This document shows, piece after piece, positions 11,409-22,173 of a stretch of 64,000 nucleotides of DNA. Both the position numbers and the translations under genes were made by a program. Source of the stretch: Endotrypanum monterogeii (lineage: Eukaryota > Euglenozoa > Kinetoplastea > Trypanosomatida > Trypanosomatidae); contig CM007342.1 of NCBI GenBank assembly GCA_000333855.2, positions 1-64,000 of the forward strand, read 5' to 3'. The notes under the pieces were generated by a model. It ran no database searches. It had not been told where the DNA came from and worked only from the letters and a program-made list of their open reading frames with translations. Position 1 is the first letter of the stretch. Each line of letters begins with the position of its first letter.

Positions 11409-12042
11409 AGTTTTGTTCGCACCAAGGCACCTTACATTAAAGTAGTAGGAGATGACTTGTAAAAGATCTGGAAAGCAACAAGTCTGTGATCAGAACAAAG
11501 ACGAAGTTCGACTAGCATGAAGAGAAAAAAAAAATGAGCAACACCCATGGGAAGATCCCGATTAGGTTGCTGAGAATGTGAAGGAGAGGAAGTACTATGC
11601 AATTTCGGCGAAGCAAGAACGTGAGCGAAGGTGAAGACAGAAACACGAACAAAAGAAGGTAGCAAGGGGAAAAAAAAAGACGATGAGATTGGAACCATGA
11701 ACAGGCGGACACTTCAGCAAGTCGGGGAGAAGCCCCGTGGCAATGTGCCAGAAAACAGGACCATTGGTGCGCAGACGTTTACGCCCCGGATAAATAAAAG
11801 CCAGCGAGAAAGGCAATAGTAGTGACTAGTGCAAGTATCTACTAGGATGGAGTGCACCGTGTTTCTCTCCGGCAGTGGCTCCAATAGCAGTTGCTTTTGT
11901 TGTCGTTTTAAATTTCAAACGATAAAATCAAAAAAAAAAAAGACACCACATTTCTTTTTCTGTTCAGTAGACACGAGAACTTCAGTGAAGCTGATGTCCG
12001 AGGATGTACGCCTTACCGGAACTAGCGAAAGGGCTCACTGTT
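11409..12042. other. Intergenic region between L11 and the small unknown gene
   Basis: The + strand is purine-rich with A runs at about 11525-11534 and 11930-11941, giving pyrimidine tracts on the transcribed minus strand. The tract at 11521-11534 is a plausible splice signal for the gene ending at 10944. No gene is seen. Confidence 0.55.
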
Positions 12043-12609
12043 TTAACGGCGACGGCGGCGGATCATCGTCTTCTTCTTCTTGGCCTGGAAGATGATGCCG
12101 TCGTGCACCTTCTCGAACCACTTCATGGCCTCCTCCTTCGTCACGTGGTGCGAGTGGCCGACGCGGCTGCACTTGCGCTTGCGGTGCGCCACACGCTCGC
12201 CACGGCGACCCAGGACGACGTAGAAGTCCATGCCGTAGATACCGGTAGAGGGGTCGTACTTGATGCCGAGATCGATGTGCTCGCTGATGCCAAAGCCGAA
12301 GGAGCCGGTATCAGAGAAATTGTAGCTCTTCAGCTCAAACTCCTTCACCTTGAGGCCCTTCTCCAACAGCTCCTCCGCCTTCTTGCCGCGGACGGTGCAG
12401 TGAACGGCGATCTTCTCGTTACGACGGATGCCGAACGTGCGCACGGTCAGGCGAGCGCGGGAGAGCACAGGGGTCTGTTCACACAGCTGCTCAAGCACCT
12501 TCGAGGCACGTGTCAAGCGATCACCACTCTCGCCAACGCAAATGTTGATGCAGAGTTTCTTCACGACGATCTCCCGCATGGGGTTTGCAGCCTTGCTCTC
12601 AGCGACCAT
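12043..12609 (-). CDS. RPL11: 60S ribosomal protein L11 (uL5 family)
   Basis: This 188-residue protein is eukaryotic ribosomal protein L11, family uL5, which binds the 5S rRNA with L5 and forms part of the central protuberance of the large subunit. Family blocks seen are [20 protein letters not shown] at the N terminus, [21 protein letters not shown] in the middle, and the later [28 protein letters not shown] segment. The C terminus is highly basic ([12 protein letters not shown]). Length agrees with eukaryotic L11 (about 175-195). The frame is open upstream to 12816, but that part is low-complexity; the ATG at 12607-12609 begins the conserved protein. High GC at third codon positions, stronger than in its neighbours, fits a highly expressed gene. 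Confidence 0.97.
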   Translation of the reverse strand: MVAESKAANPMREIVVKKLCINICVGESGDRLTRASKVLEQLCEQTPVLSRARLTVRTFGIRRNEKIAVHCTVRGKKAEELLEKGLKVKEFELKSYNFSDTGSFGFGISEHIDLGIKYDPSTGIYGMDFYVVLGRRGERVAHRKRKCSRVGHSHHVTKEEAMKWFEKVHDGIIFQAKKKKTMIRRRRR

Positions 12610-12639
12610 TTTTGCTTTCGCAGTCTTCGGTCTGATGAA

Positions 12640-12641
12640 CT
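12640..12641 (-). promoter_or_regulatory. Predicted trans-splice acceptor of L11
   Basis: A strong minus-strand pyrimidine tract (about 12685-12750) is followed, after a TA-rich stretch, by this first AG. It would leave a 30-base 5' UTR before the ATG at 12609. Confidence 0.45.
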
Positions 12642-13917
12642 GTTCCAGTAGAAGATGATAATATATATATTTTTTGTATGTATGTTGGAGGATGAGGGGG
12701 AGGGGGCGGGGGTAAGGGTGAGAGGAAAAAAAAAAAGTGGAGGGGAAATCGAAAAGGAAGAGTTGAGTGCAACCGAGGAACAGTAGAAAAATTATAAGGT
12801 GGGCACTTGATATCACTGCAGACTCGCAGGGGTCAGTGAATTGGCTGTTTCCGATACGCCTTTGAGAGGAGATATGAGAGAGATAAAACTCGCTGTCTTT
12901 TTTAAAAATTTTTTCCTATCCGCTCCTGAGCTGAGAAAAGATAGTGTAGGTGCAGAGCGACGCGGGGGCTGAGTCCGCAGGCCGAGGAGGAAGTCAAATA
13001 TTTACTTTGGGCCATTCGAGGAGTTTGACATCTGCCTACAGCTTGCCTTCTCCCTAGTTTTCGCTTGAGAGTTGCTAGCCGGAAGTCACACGGTGAACTC
13101 CACCACCGAGACGATAGGCGAGAAGGTCACTTTTTTTTCTCGTTTTTTTATTGGCGCGCGCTCGGGGCGACATGGAACTGCACACCAGAATTGCCCCGTG
13201 TGCTGCTTTGTGGCGTATAAAGAAAAACTCGGCATGCAGCGCTGTCGCTGTCGCGCGTGATGTCGGTGTCGCTGACAGTGAAGCACCGAAGCTGGTGGAG
13301 GCGGGGCCACGGCTGCCTCCAAGAGGTTTTCCCACAGCAATAGCACGGGGGGAAAACACGGCATTGCTGATTACCAACAGATTTCCTACACCGCTGGGGA
13401 AGACGCCAGCAAACTAAAGGAGAGGAAGGAGATGGGCATCATAGGCCGGCAAAAAAAAAAAAAGACGGGGTGAGGTTAGGAAGGAGGAGGAGGGCAGACA
13501 AGGGTTGTCTACAAATATATATGTCCGCGAATACTTCCGCGGTGCGGTAGGGCGTTTACCGCCCATGACGGATATGAAAGAAAAGCAGAATTGTGAGTCC
13601 AGCGACGTCGTCGGGTCATCTGAACAGGCCACTTGATTAGTAAATGCTATAGTTTCTGTTAAATATTGGCTGTGTTGTTGTTTTTTTTTTTCCTTTCTCT
13701 TTCTTCAGTTGTCTCTCACCGCTTCCGGTGTTTCCGTGTGACAATTATAAAGTGCCTGCTTAAAGCGGTAAGCTGGATAAAGGAATTCGTCAGTGAAACA
13801 TAAATCTGGAGAGTGGGCGGAGTACAGATTGAAGGTGTACAGGACGCGCGTTTCGCTCACCTCAAAACACACGACCTGCGATCTGCTTCACTGATACCAG
13901 GCATTTCCGAGTGGCAC
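12642..13917. other. Intergenic region between SET-domain gene and L11
   Basis: About 1.3 kb. It has A-runs and G-runs on the + strand (near 12726 and 13450) and a GC-richer patch at about 13075-13420 that is open on both strands. Translations of that patch resemble no known protein, so I do not call a gene. Confidence 0.5.
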
Positions 13918-14778
13918 CTACACATCCGGTGGGACAAATCGGAAGCGGGATGCCCAATATAGCTTGCTCGCATACAGGGAAGGGTCGTCGGTAGGGTCAA
14001 TGTACGGGTAAGTGAACTCTGTGCCTCCCATGACATCTTTTGTGGATCGCACTACAACGCAGAAAGCCTCGCTCTTGATGAGATCATCCATGATGTTGAG
14101 ACGACTATGGTGTCGCAAGAGGGAACGCAGACGACGCGTTGATTCCATGTATACTGTAACGTTCGGTTCGATGATGCCATGATTGATGAGATCCACAAAC
14201 GGCACCAAAGAGGGTCCGCCAAAAACTTCTTCGCCGCCAGGAACGTCAACACAGCGGCTGGCGCATGCTAAATGAGCTCGCTCGAGGTCAGCCATGGGTA
14301 TTCGTATACGCCAGCGACTCAAATCCTCCTGCATCTGTGCCACCACCGCGCTATTCAACACATCGATTTTCTGTGTGTGGGTCATCAGTTCCGGTCCCAG
14401 AGATTTTGTGAGGGAGGCAGTATCGCCTTTGTCGAGACGCATATGGCGCAGGTAATCTTCTAGTGGGCTGCGAGGCTGCATAGCGAGAGCTGTGAACGCC
14501 GTCGTGAGAGCCGCTTCTTTTGAGTACGACACACGAACACCATCCTCTTCCAGCGTATAGGTGCTCAAAGCGGCAGCGAGCTGCTGACCCCATGGTGAGG
14601 CAAGGGCAACGATCGGGGAAATGCACGCGAGGTACGGTACCACGGCCAACACCTCGCCTTCCTTGACATTGTCTGCCGCTTTGCAGACCAGCCCGTGACA
14701 ACCCTTTGCCGACACGTACTGCTGTTCCACGCATGGTGCCACCATGATGTTGAGTCGAGAAGTGAGCTGCTTCCACAT
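13918..14778 (-). CDS. SET-domain protein, SETD3/SETD6/RuBisCO-methyltransferase type
   Basis: The 286-residue product looks like a divergent member of the SET family related to SETD3, SETD6 and yeast Rkm proteins, which methylate lysine or histidine in non-histone targets such as ribosomal proteins. Seen are the N-terminal G-H-G-L block (SAKGCHGLVCKAADNVKEGE, residues 23-42), the core PFVDLINHGIIEPNV (193-207), equivalent to the family's 'D-x-x-N-H ... N' SAM/active-site motif, and GGTEFTYPYID (251-261), matching the post-core 'G-E-x-x-x-x-Y' motif. It is short: the usual C-terminal Rubisco-LSMT substrate-binding domain is absent. The first AG after the upstream pyrimidine tract leaves a 7-base 5' UTR, supporting this ATG; a second Met at residue 12 is an alternative. 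A histone role is less likely; the substrate is unknown. Confidence 0.75.
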   Translation of the reverse strand: MWKQLTSRLNIMVAPCVEQQYVSAKGCHGLVCKAADNVKEGEVLAVVPYLACISPIVALASPWGQQLAAALSTYTLEEDGVRVSYSKEAALTTAFTALAMQPRSPLEDYLRHMRLDKGDTASLTKSLGPELMTHTQKIDVLNSAVVAQMQEDLSRWRIRIPMADLERAHLACASRCVDVPGGEEVFGGPSLVPFVDLINHGIIEPNVTVYMESTRRLRSLLRHHSRLNIMDDLIKSEAFCVVVRSTKDVMGGTEFTYPYIDPTDDPSLYASKLYWASRFRFVPPDV

Positions 14779-14785
14779 TTGCTTC

Positions 14786-14787
14786 CT
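14786..14787 (-). promoter_or_regulatory. Predicted trans-splice acceptor of the SET-domain gene
   Basis: A minus-strand tract with C10 (from the G run at 14811-14820) and more pyrimidines ends at this AG. The implied 5' UTR is 7 bases. Confidence 0.5.
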
Positions 14788-15325
14788 TTAAGGGGAATGG
14801 ATGTTGACGTGGGGGGGGGGGATAAGGTGCCAGAAGAGAGAGATGCACAAAGAGCAATATTCACAAACATTGCTGCAAAAGAAATAGCCTTTCACCTCAT
14901 TGGGGCCACTCACCTTGTGTAGCATGGATGTGCCCTCATCACAGGGTGGTAGGAGGAGGCAGATGCGCTGACCCACCACAGACCCGTCTCATGGAAGTTT
15001 AACAGGGATGGGGAGCGGGGAAAAGCGGGTCACCGATAGTAGAAAACAAGGCCGCAAGGGCTCGAGAAAAAGAGCACAATTCGCAGAGACCATGACCTTT
15101 TTTTTTTTTTGCAAACAGCGCACAACACGCCAATGATAAACCATAAATGTGTGTGGATACCATACAACAAATACACGGTGCTGCGACACGGCAGAGTAGT
15201 GCTCTTCCATCAGTCTTGTCAGCAGTGAAAAGAAAAAATGGAAATGATACTGCAGGAAACGGAATGCGTTTTGTTTTTTTTCTTCAAAGTCCATTCGAGA
15301 CTCCTCCTCCATGTAATCGAACAAC
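14788..15325. other. Intergenic region upstream of the SET-domain gene
   Basis: Half a kilobase holding the 3' UTR of the coiled-coil gene and the splice signals of the SET-domain gene. A T12 run lies at about 15099-15110. No gene is seen. Confidence 0.6.
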
Positions 15326-16996
15326 TTATGGTGGTGGTTGTGACTCATCGGCCCTTGCTGAAAAAACAGATCGGAGTTTTTCACAACGTTCTCGCTGTCG
15401 TTGCTCGACAGATTCAAACTTCCTCAAGAGTGCCTCTCTCGCAGACTCGGAGCTTGCACTGGCACCCTCAGCTATTCTTCGATCACGCACGTCACCACGA
15501 TCACTACCATCCAGCGCCGTCAGACGATACCGCTGCGCCATCTCGCGCTCTTTTTCACGGTGCATTCGCTCCAGCTCTCTCTCCTGCTCCATATGCGCAT
15601 TTGAAAGCTGCTGCAACCGCTCCATATAACTTTCGGACAGCTTCTCTCGCTCCCCAGCAGCTTGTTCGGTGATGCGTTGGAGCGCGGCATCGTGGGCCGC
15701 TCGCAGTTCCGTTTCTCTCGTTTGAAGCCTCCTCTGCACGTCCACTTCCTGTTGTGCCTGTGCGGCGCGTAGGGCAGACTCCCTCTCCCTCAACTCCCGC
15801 TCCCGGCGAGTAATGTCGTCGAGGAGGGTCTCCTCGCGAAGGCGGAAGTGCTGCTCGAGTGTGGTCATCTCCTCCCTTTGCTGGGCGCGCATGTGTTCTT
15901 TTTCCCGCTCCAGTTCCTCTTTCCGTTCACGCAATTCCGTATCCATAGCGGCGCGCCGCTTCTGCACTATTTTTACCAATTCGTCGTACTCCCCACGTAG
16001 TCTCATCTGTGTCTCTTCCCAGGTAGCCTTAAGTTGCTCCTCACGCTTCGAGACGGTATCCAGCATGCTAGCTTGCAAGGACTCTACGCGAGTGACAAAC
16101 TCGTCTCTCACGGCTGCTGCGCGCTTGTCGTAAGCAACAATAAGATCATTCCGGTAGGTCTCAAACATTGTGTATTGGGACATCAGAGCTTCGTCCTTGT
16201 CACGCTCACACATGGCCACGGCCTGTCGCATAGAGCGGACGATCTCATCAGAAAATTCCAGAGCTGCCTGCAATTCACGAGTATGAGCCTCGTGCATTTT
16301 ACAGACATCCTGGAGCTTGTTGCGCTCTTCGACACACTGCGCATGGGTAAGCCTAAGCTCTCCCAGCTGCGCGTTTGTTGTCTGGAAAGCGTTTTCTAGT
16401 GCGGCAAGACGGTCTGCTTGGTGGGCAATGACCTCTCTCATGCCTGCTTCACTCTGCCGCAGCTGCACACACTCGCGAGTTAAGCTGTCAAGGCGCTGCT
16501 GCTGTTGTGAGGCGAGCGCACGTTGAGTTTCTTGATACCCAGCGAGTTCCTTCTGCTGGGCGGCTACATCGCTGTGAGAGCGTGTACTGGCCTCCATCGT
16601 TGTGCGGAAGATCGCTTCGCTAGCCCGTGCGATACGCTGAAAGTTTTCCCAGCGCTCATCCATGCTGGGCGCCGTTGTCGCTTGGTGGCCGTCCTCACCT
16701 TTCGATGTCGCGGACGACGTCCGTAGAGGCGGCCCTTTCCACATAGGCATATCTGAACATTGTGCGTCAGCGCGACCGACTTCGTAGTTAGTGTCACGCG
16801 TCGGGGAGGGTCGCCTCGGTTTCGGCGAGTGTGAGCCTGTCACATCGGGACTCGGTCCAGTGGAAACTCCACTCGTTCCTTTCTGCGGATCAACTGACTT
16901 CCACGGCACTGTCGCTGGCCGCCACACATCCACCTCGGACCTTACCTGTGATGCGTTGGTCTGGGGTGCCGGTTGAAGTACTGGGGGTGAAAACAT
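15326..16996 (-). CDS. Long coiled-coil protein, probably cytoskeletal
   Basis: The ATG-started frame encodes 556 residues. Residues 1-115 are Pro/Ser/Thr-rich and probably disordered. From about residue 115 to 545 the sequence is almost unbroken charged heptad-type helix (Glu, Arg, Gln, Ala, Leu), with stretches such as REKEREMAQRYRLTALDGS near the end, so a long parallel coiled coil is expected. There is no transmembrane segment, kinesin motor or other domain that I recognise. Trypanosomatids have many such proteins in the flagellum, basal body and cortical cytoskeleton; that is only a family-level guess. It lies in the same direction as its neighbours, 547 bases upstream of the SET-domain gene. 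Confidence 0.85.
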   Translation of the reverse strand: MFSPPVLQPAPQTNASQVRSEVDVWRPATVPWKSVDPQKGTSGVSTGPSPDVTGSHSPKPRRPSPTRDTNYEVGRADAQCSDMPMWKGPPLRTSSATSKGEDGHQATTAPSMDERWENFQRIARASEAIFRTTMEASTRSHSDVAAQQKELAGYQETQRALASQQQQRLDSLTRECVQLRQSEAGMREVIAHQADRLAALENAFQTTNAQLGELRLTHAQCVEERNKLQDVCKMHEAHTRELQAALEFSDEIVRSMRQAVAMCERDKDEALMSQYTMFETYRNDLIVAYDKRAAAVRDEFVTRVESLQASMLDTVSKREEQLKATWEETQMRLRGEYDELVKIVQKRRAAMDTELRERKEELEREKEHMRAQQREEMTTLEQHFRLREETLLDDITRRERELRERESALRAAQAQQEVDVQRRLQTRETELRAAHDAALQRITEQAAGEREKLSESYMERLQQLSNAHMEQERELERMHREKEREMAQRYRLTALDGSDRGDVRDRRIAEGASASSESAREALLRKFESVEQRQRERCEKLRSVFSARADESQPPP

Positions 16997-18939
16997 GTTG
17001 TAGTAAAAATGGGCTGTGTATTATTATGTGTGAAGATCCAGAATGAATTGTGCGCGTGGCAACAACGGGAGATAAAGTCACACTAAAAAGAAAAAAAATG
17101 TAAGGTAAAACCAATAAAAAAAACAGCACGTACCTTTAGGAGTTGTACGCGCGAAGTCTCGCTACGTGTGTTTCAAAAAAAAAAAAACACCGATATGTGT
17201 CCACACCGGAAAGGAGAAGGCAAAGTATGTTTACATTGTGAGTTCATGAAGCCTACCACTGCATGAAACAGCAAGAAGAGGAGACATTTACTGCTCCTCG
17301 TTTTGTGCACGAGACAATAGAGACTTGAATAATCCGCGGCCTGCAATTCGTTAGTGAAGCCAGCGCCGCGTCATATAACGGGATATTACTCCAGCACTGG
17401 GCATTCCCTCACTCCGGGAAAAGAAAAATGAACCTTTTCTGCTTTGGCGCACCCCCTAATGGCGACAGCTAAAATGTAGCCGCCACAGAAAAGCCCTCGG
17501 CATCCCGTCTTTCTGGGAAACCAAAGAATGCATTGGTTTCTCTTCGGACATACTCCAAAGCTTGCGGGAACGTGATCCTAGTCAGAACGGAAGTCCCTCT
17601 TACCACACGAACGTGAAATCAGCAACGGCACACACTGTGCGTTGCGTGCCCTTTTCTCGCTATGAGTCTTCACCAAAGCCTGACACGTGCCTAGAATCAA
17701 TAATAAGAGGGTAGCATCGCAAACACAGTATCACTCACCAGAGAGGAAAGAAGGTGTGTCGGTCCTCCAACTCGGACAACCACTCACCCACATCTCCACT
17801 GTTTTGATAGCTTCGCGGCGCCATACATCTTCGAAGTGGCTTAGGTTTCTACCCCCCCACCCCCCCCCACAGGCACACACACAAAAACAGACGTTGGGAA
17901 GCATGGAGAATAGGTACGCTTGCCATGTAAACATTTCACTCATTATGCGGATAGTAGACAGACCTATCCCAGCGGCACCTCCCACCGACGCAGGGTTATT
18001 CAGCAAAAAAAAAAAAAAGTATAGACGAGCAGCAGCGTGACTCGGTAACTTTCTCACCATCCGCGGTACTTTACATCGAGAGAAGTAAAGCAGGATAGTC
18101 TGCTGTTTCACTAGATGAGCACTGGGTCCCCCCTCATCTGCCCCCCTCCCTCTCCCTGTAGTACAACGTCGAGGTGTGTACATCGACATCACACACAAGA
18201 TATCAATACCATGAAGAGATATTCGTGCTAACGTGAGAAGAGCTAGACAACTAAGCAGAGAAAGATCGGGAGGCCAACGTTGAAATGAGCGAGCAAGGGC
18301 ATACCCTCCACAAACGCTCAGCCATCGTAGGCACACCTGCACACTGGACAGAATAGCGTGCACATGACGCACCTTAGAGATCAGAACAGAACAATATCAT
18401 TGAGGGAAAACAAGAAGGCGACAAAGGCGCTGCATAACTGACCTGGGAAGAAACAAGAAAACGAACAGAGCGACAGCACCAAAGCAAAATGATAACCAAA
18501 GCACGAACGCGCACGACGACTTTACCCACCACACAGAGGTCGTGAAACCCACCAACTCTCTTTTCCTCCTTCATCCTGTCACACACACGCAAAAAAAAAA
18601 AAAACAATTAATGTTGTACAGCGCCTACTTGATCATCTACAGAATTCCAGTGGTATTTTATCGTTCAAGTAGTCAAGAACACGGGTATGCCTACTGAAAT
18701 AGCAAGGTGCTGCTAGAGCAAAAAGATGAAAATGAAATGATAGAAGGCCATCGTCGAGACGTCTACCTGTGCACTTTAGCGGAGCATACACAGAACTGAC
18801 GGCACACACCCAAAACACAAAGAGGTGCTCTCTCCCGAGCTCCTTAGAAAGTTGCACCGCTCTCTTTCTCCTTCAGCAATACTCCTTTACACCCATCGTC
18901 TTCTTCACTCGTAAAAAATGTGCGTAGACATCCTGCGCT
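16997..18939. other. 1.9 kb intergenic region
   Basis: This contains the 5' side of the coiled-coil gene and the 3' UTR of the NFX1-type gene. A-runs at about 17175-17187, 18006-18018 and 18591-18604 and a C-rich stretch at 17851-17870 are present. A 213-codon minus-strand frame (17731-18372) starts at GTG and has the Cys/Leu/Ser/Phe bias of pyrimidine-rich DNA, so I do not count it as a gene. Confidence 0.55.
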
Positions 18940-21258
18940 TTAAGCAGTTGCGCGTGCTACCGTAAAATCTCCCTGCGTGTTACCTGCCTCCAGCTTCTTA
19001 ACCGCCTCCTCCACTCGCTTGTGGCCTGTAAAAGCAATTAGAAAGGAGTGTTTGCCGTCTTTGCCGACCTCCGGGGGAGCAATAACAAACCGACCAGAAA
19101 GATCGCTCAAGAGCGCTGCAAGGCTCATTTCGCTCAGGTCGTTGCCAGTGACAACAAGACAGAATTTCTCCTTTTGCGACGGTTTTACCCGTTGCGTGAG
19201 GAACTTCAGTGGATCCATCTGAGGGTCCCGCACGGCGTCACTCAGAAGCACAGGCGGTGTGGAAGACGTGCCTGTTTTTGTCAGCAGACACGAGCGATTC
19301 GGCTCTGAGTCCACACCTATGGATTGCACATGGAAGTACTTGGCGAGTGAGTGAACGAGCCCGCGAATGGTAGCATTAGCTGGCGGAAGCGAAACGACCG
19401 TTTCTTTTCCCTCCACAAAGCCGATAAGCTGGCGCTCTACCCTCTGCACTACGCTCAAATCTTTTTGACCGGCGTCCCACAATGCAAGCGAGTAAAGAAA
19501 CTTCTCGTTTTTTGTCTTGCTGAGCGTTGTCAGCACATCAAGGCGGCGTGTGAAGAGGCATTCATCATCACAGGGGACTACTACGGCAAACTTGTTTGGT
19601 CCGTCTGCCTTTCGCTTGCCGACTTTGCAGCAGGGAAGACTGCGTGTTACGCGCCCGCAGTTACACGTGCACCTCAGGTACACTGAACACGGTGGGCAAG
19701 GTGTTGTGCCATGACACTGGGCGGCACATCGGTGCGCGCAATCTTCATGAACTCGGTCACATTTTTGGTGGCAGGAGCTCGTCCCTTCGATACAGGGTCC
19801 GCTGTGGCATACACGATCGCAGAAATGTCCACAGGGCATTTCCATCTCACACACCTCGTCACACACCACATTTGTCACCCCACAGGGAAACATCAACGAT
19901 GTGTTGTGCCGCGCACACCGACGTTGGACAAGTATGCTACAGGAAGGGCATGATCCAAAGTGGCAAGCGTGGTCCACCTTGTGCCCACACGAGCGAGGAA
20001 TGCGACAGGGCCGTCTACACACAGGCGGCTGTGTGCCACACGGCTGCGGTGGCCGAAGCACCTCCGTACCGCAGTAGCAACTGAGGGTTTCCGTCACGAC
20101 ATGCACACAAGACGGGCATTGTGAGGAAGAGTGACAAAGCTCCTCACAGGTGTGCCCACATGGAAGCGGGCGACCACAAACTTGAAAACACACGTGTGAG
20201 TTGGTTTGAGTCTTGTTGCGGTCGGCGCAGCAGACAATCCGGCACTTGTGTCGACCACACGACATCTTCGTTCCGCACTCGTACGTGCAAGTGAAGTTTT
20301 GCGACTCTGTGCACGAGAGCCGCTTCCGCACTTTTCGACAGCGACACGACACATCCACTCTTAGTTCGCAGGGCGGGCAGCTGTCTCCGTGGCACGTCAG
20401 CTGACAGCGATGCTGGCCACACGAGAGTAACTTGTTGCATACGCGACCACACCGCGGAATCGGATCCGTGCACACATACCGTGGAGTCTTGAGCTCAGAC
20501 GCACCACAAGGACAAGTGACAATGCTGGATGGATCTGTGGGGCACGGGGGGCACACACCGTCGTGGCACAGTAATGTACACGTATGCTTACCACATCGCA
20601 GTGTCTTGCCGCAGACAGTCCCGCACTCAAAAGATTTGTCCCTCGTACATGGAAACTTCTTTGTCGTTTTGCCGCAGAAGCAGACTAATACTGTAGGCTC
20701 CGAGCATGGTGGGCAGGCTCCGGCGTGGCAGGTGCGAAGACAGTTGTGTTTGCCACACGACAAAGGTCGCCTACACAAATTATTGCACGTGGTCACGGGG
20801 TCAGGCTGCCCGCACGGGTACGTGTAGGTCGTTGCTCCGCATGGGCACGGCTTGGGACCTACCATCAACTGACACCGTGGGCAAGGTCCTGGGTGGCATT
20901 GTGCTGGACACCGATGTGTGCAATACGGTCTCGTGCGACCACAGAGGCGCCCACAGGAGTGAGGTGTCACGAGAGGGTCGTACTCGGGCTTCGACACCTT
21001 GCCACAGAAGCAGAGATCCGTCAGGGGTTTAGGTTGTACATGACGACACTGAGGACAAGAGAACACGACGGTATCACGGTCTACCTGCGCCCACCGCCGA
21101 ATGCACGCGAAGTGGTAGATTTGAAAGCACTCCTTACATGACCAAACAGGCTGCTGCAACCGCACGCGCTCCAAACAACTGGGGCATTCATATACTTCCC
21201 GTCGAAGCTCATCCGCAACGCGAACTGTGCGCTCGTCCTCGCCACTGGTCTCTGCCAT
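18940..21258 (-). CDS. NFX1-type RING/zinc-finger protein with R3H domain
   Basis: The 772-residue product has the NFX1/FAP1 architecture. Residues about 24-75 form a RING variant (CPSCLERV ... CKECFQIYHFACIRRW ... CPQC). Then come about nine NFX1-type cysteine-rich repeats of the form C-x3-C-x-x-x-x-x-C-G-x-H-x-C-x3-C-H-x-G-x-C-P-x-C, for example CGKHNCLRTCHAGACPPC. Near residues 640-690 a segment with RGLVHSLAKYFHVQS resembles an R3H domain. Human NFX1/NFXL1 and yeast Fap1 combine ubiquitin-ligase and nucleic-acid or poly(A)-binding-protein functions. In kinetoplastids, which lack most promoter-specific control, an RNA or ubiquitin role is more likely than transcription-factor activity; this is inference. 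One repeat (around CRIVCCADRN) is degenerate. The first AG after a pyrimidine tract is about 33 bases before the ATG. Confidence 0.9.
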   Translation of the reverse strand: MAETSGEDERTVRVADELRREVYECPSCLERVRLQQPVWSCKECFQIYHFACIRRWAQVDRDTVVFSCPQCRHVQPKPLTDLCFCGKVSKPEYDPLVTPHSCGRLCGRTRPYCTHRCPAQCHPGPCPRCQLMVGPKPCPCGATTYTYPCGQPDPVTTCNNLCRRPLSCGKHNCLRTCHAGACPPCSEPTVLVCFCGKTTKKFPCTRDKSFECGTVCGKTLRCGKHTCTLLCHDGVCPPCPTDPSSIVTCPCGASELKTPRYVCTDPIPRCGRVCNKLLSCGQHRCQLTCHGDSCPPCELRVDVSCRCRKVRKRLSCTESQNFTCTYECGTKMSCGRHKCRIVCCADRNKTQTNSHVCFQVCGRPLPCGHTCEELCHSSSQCPSCVHVVTETLSCYCGTEVLRPPQPCGTQPPVCRRPCRIPRSCGHKVDHACHFGSCPSCSILVQRRCARHNTSLMFPCGVTNVVCDEVCEMEMPCGHFCDRVCHSGPCIEGTSSCHQKCDRVHEDCAHRCAAQCHGTTPCPPCSVYLRCTCNCGRVTRSLPCCKVGKRKADGPNKFAVVVPCDDECLFTRRLDVLTTLSKTKNEKFLYSLALWDAGQKDLSVVQRVERQLIGFVEGKETVVSLPPANATIRGLVHSLAKYFHVQSIGVDSEPNRSCLLTKTGTSSTPPVLLSDAVRDPQMDPLKFLTQRVKPSQKEKFCLVVTGNDLSEMSLAALLSDLSGRFVIAPPEVGKDGKHSFLIAFTGHKRVEEAVKKLEAGNTQGDFTVARATA

Positions 21259-21838
21259 GATTCAAAAGAAGGAGGAAGAGGGAGAGTGGGGCTTGGGTGC
21301 TATGCGGGAAGAAAACGCTGGAAAAGTGTTAGTGAAGGGATACACCAGATTCGATTATCCCTGTAGGCGGTCGCTAGAAGCAACAAATGCGGCGTGAAGA
21401 AAAAAAAATCACGATAAAAGAAAGCTTGCCTTTTAGTTACCGATGACCACTGCCCCGCTTAGTTCCGTGAACTACAGTGCACAGCGGGAGGTCGAAAGTG
21501 TTTGATCAGAGGAGGTGGCCGTGCCCGTCGAGATCGCAACGTTTCGATCAGGTCAGCGGTAAGGATAAATGATTACTATTATTGCACAATTACACTCCTC
21601 ACGATGTCTCTACACAAACCGCAAAATGGGCGATGCTTTCTGCTCCTTTGGCAGAGGAAAAGAATGCCGAGGCGTGGCAATGTTCGAGAAGAGTCAGCAG
21701 TACGGTAGCAGGGAAATATGACAGCCAAGTTTTGCTTGTCAATAGAGTGGCGTCGTCTTCGGCAGAACTCGATCGCCTAATTGAAAAACATGAACATGGG
21801 ACAGCGAAAGGACTTGTCGCACCGTTGTTTGCAGTATC

Positions 21839-21876
<38 letters not shown>

Positions 21877-22173
21877 ATTTATTTATTTTGCTAGCTGTAA
21901 ATCAAGCTGTATCTCGCATCGCAAACGGAGATGAGGATCTGTGCGCCATACCAAAGATAAAGAATTAGAAACAAATACACAGAGATTCAACGGAGATGGG
22001 TCCAATACGGACGTCCTATACTCCGCACCACTCCTCTGTCATTGACCAGAAGTTATGAGGACACAATCGAACTCGGCAAGAGCATCGTAAACCACACGAG
22101 TCGGTATCACCGAGAGTCGGAGATACGTCCCAAAAGTGGGTCACAGGTGGATACACAGTACCCGCATGGTGCT
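21259..22173. other. Intergenic region with AT microsatellite
   Basis: This holds the splice signals of the NFX1-type gene (pyrimidine tract on the minus strand over 21259-21320) and the 3' UTR of ERCC1. An imperfect AT tract occupies 21839-21879. No gene is seen. Confidence 0.6.
21839..21879. repeat. AT dinucleotide microsatellite
   Basis: About 41 bases of alternating A and T with a TT interruption at about 21863, followed by ATTT units to about 21888. Confidence 0.85.

Noticed and set aside
12610..12816. N-terminal extension of the L11 frame
   Set aside because: The extra 69 residues translate a homopolymer- and TA-rich region and start at a poorly supported codon; the conserved L11 N terminus begins at 12609.
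17731..18372. 213-codon minus-strand open frame between the coiled-coil and NFX1-type genes
   Set aside because: It begins at GTG, is biased to Leu/Ser/Cys/Phe, is interrupted by homopolymer-coded runs, and resembles no known protein.
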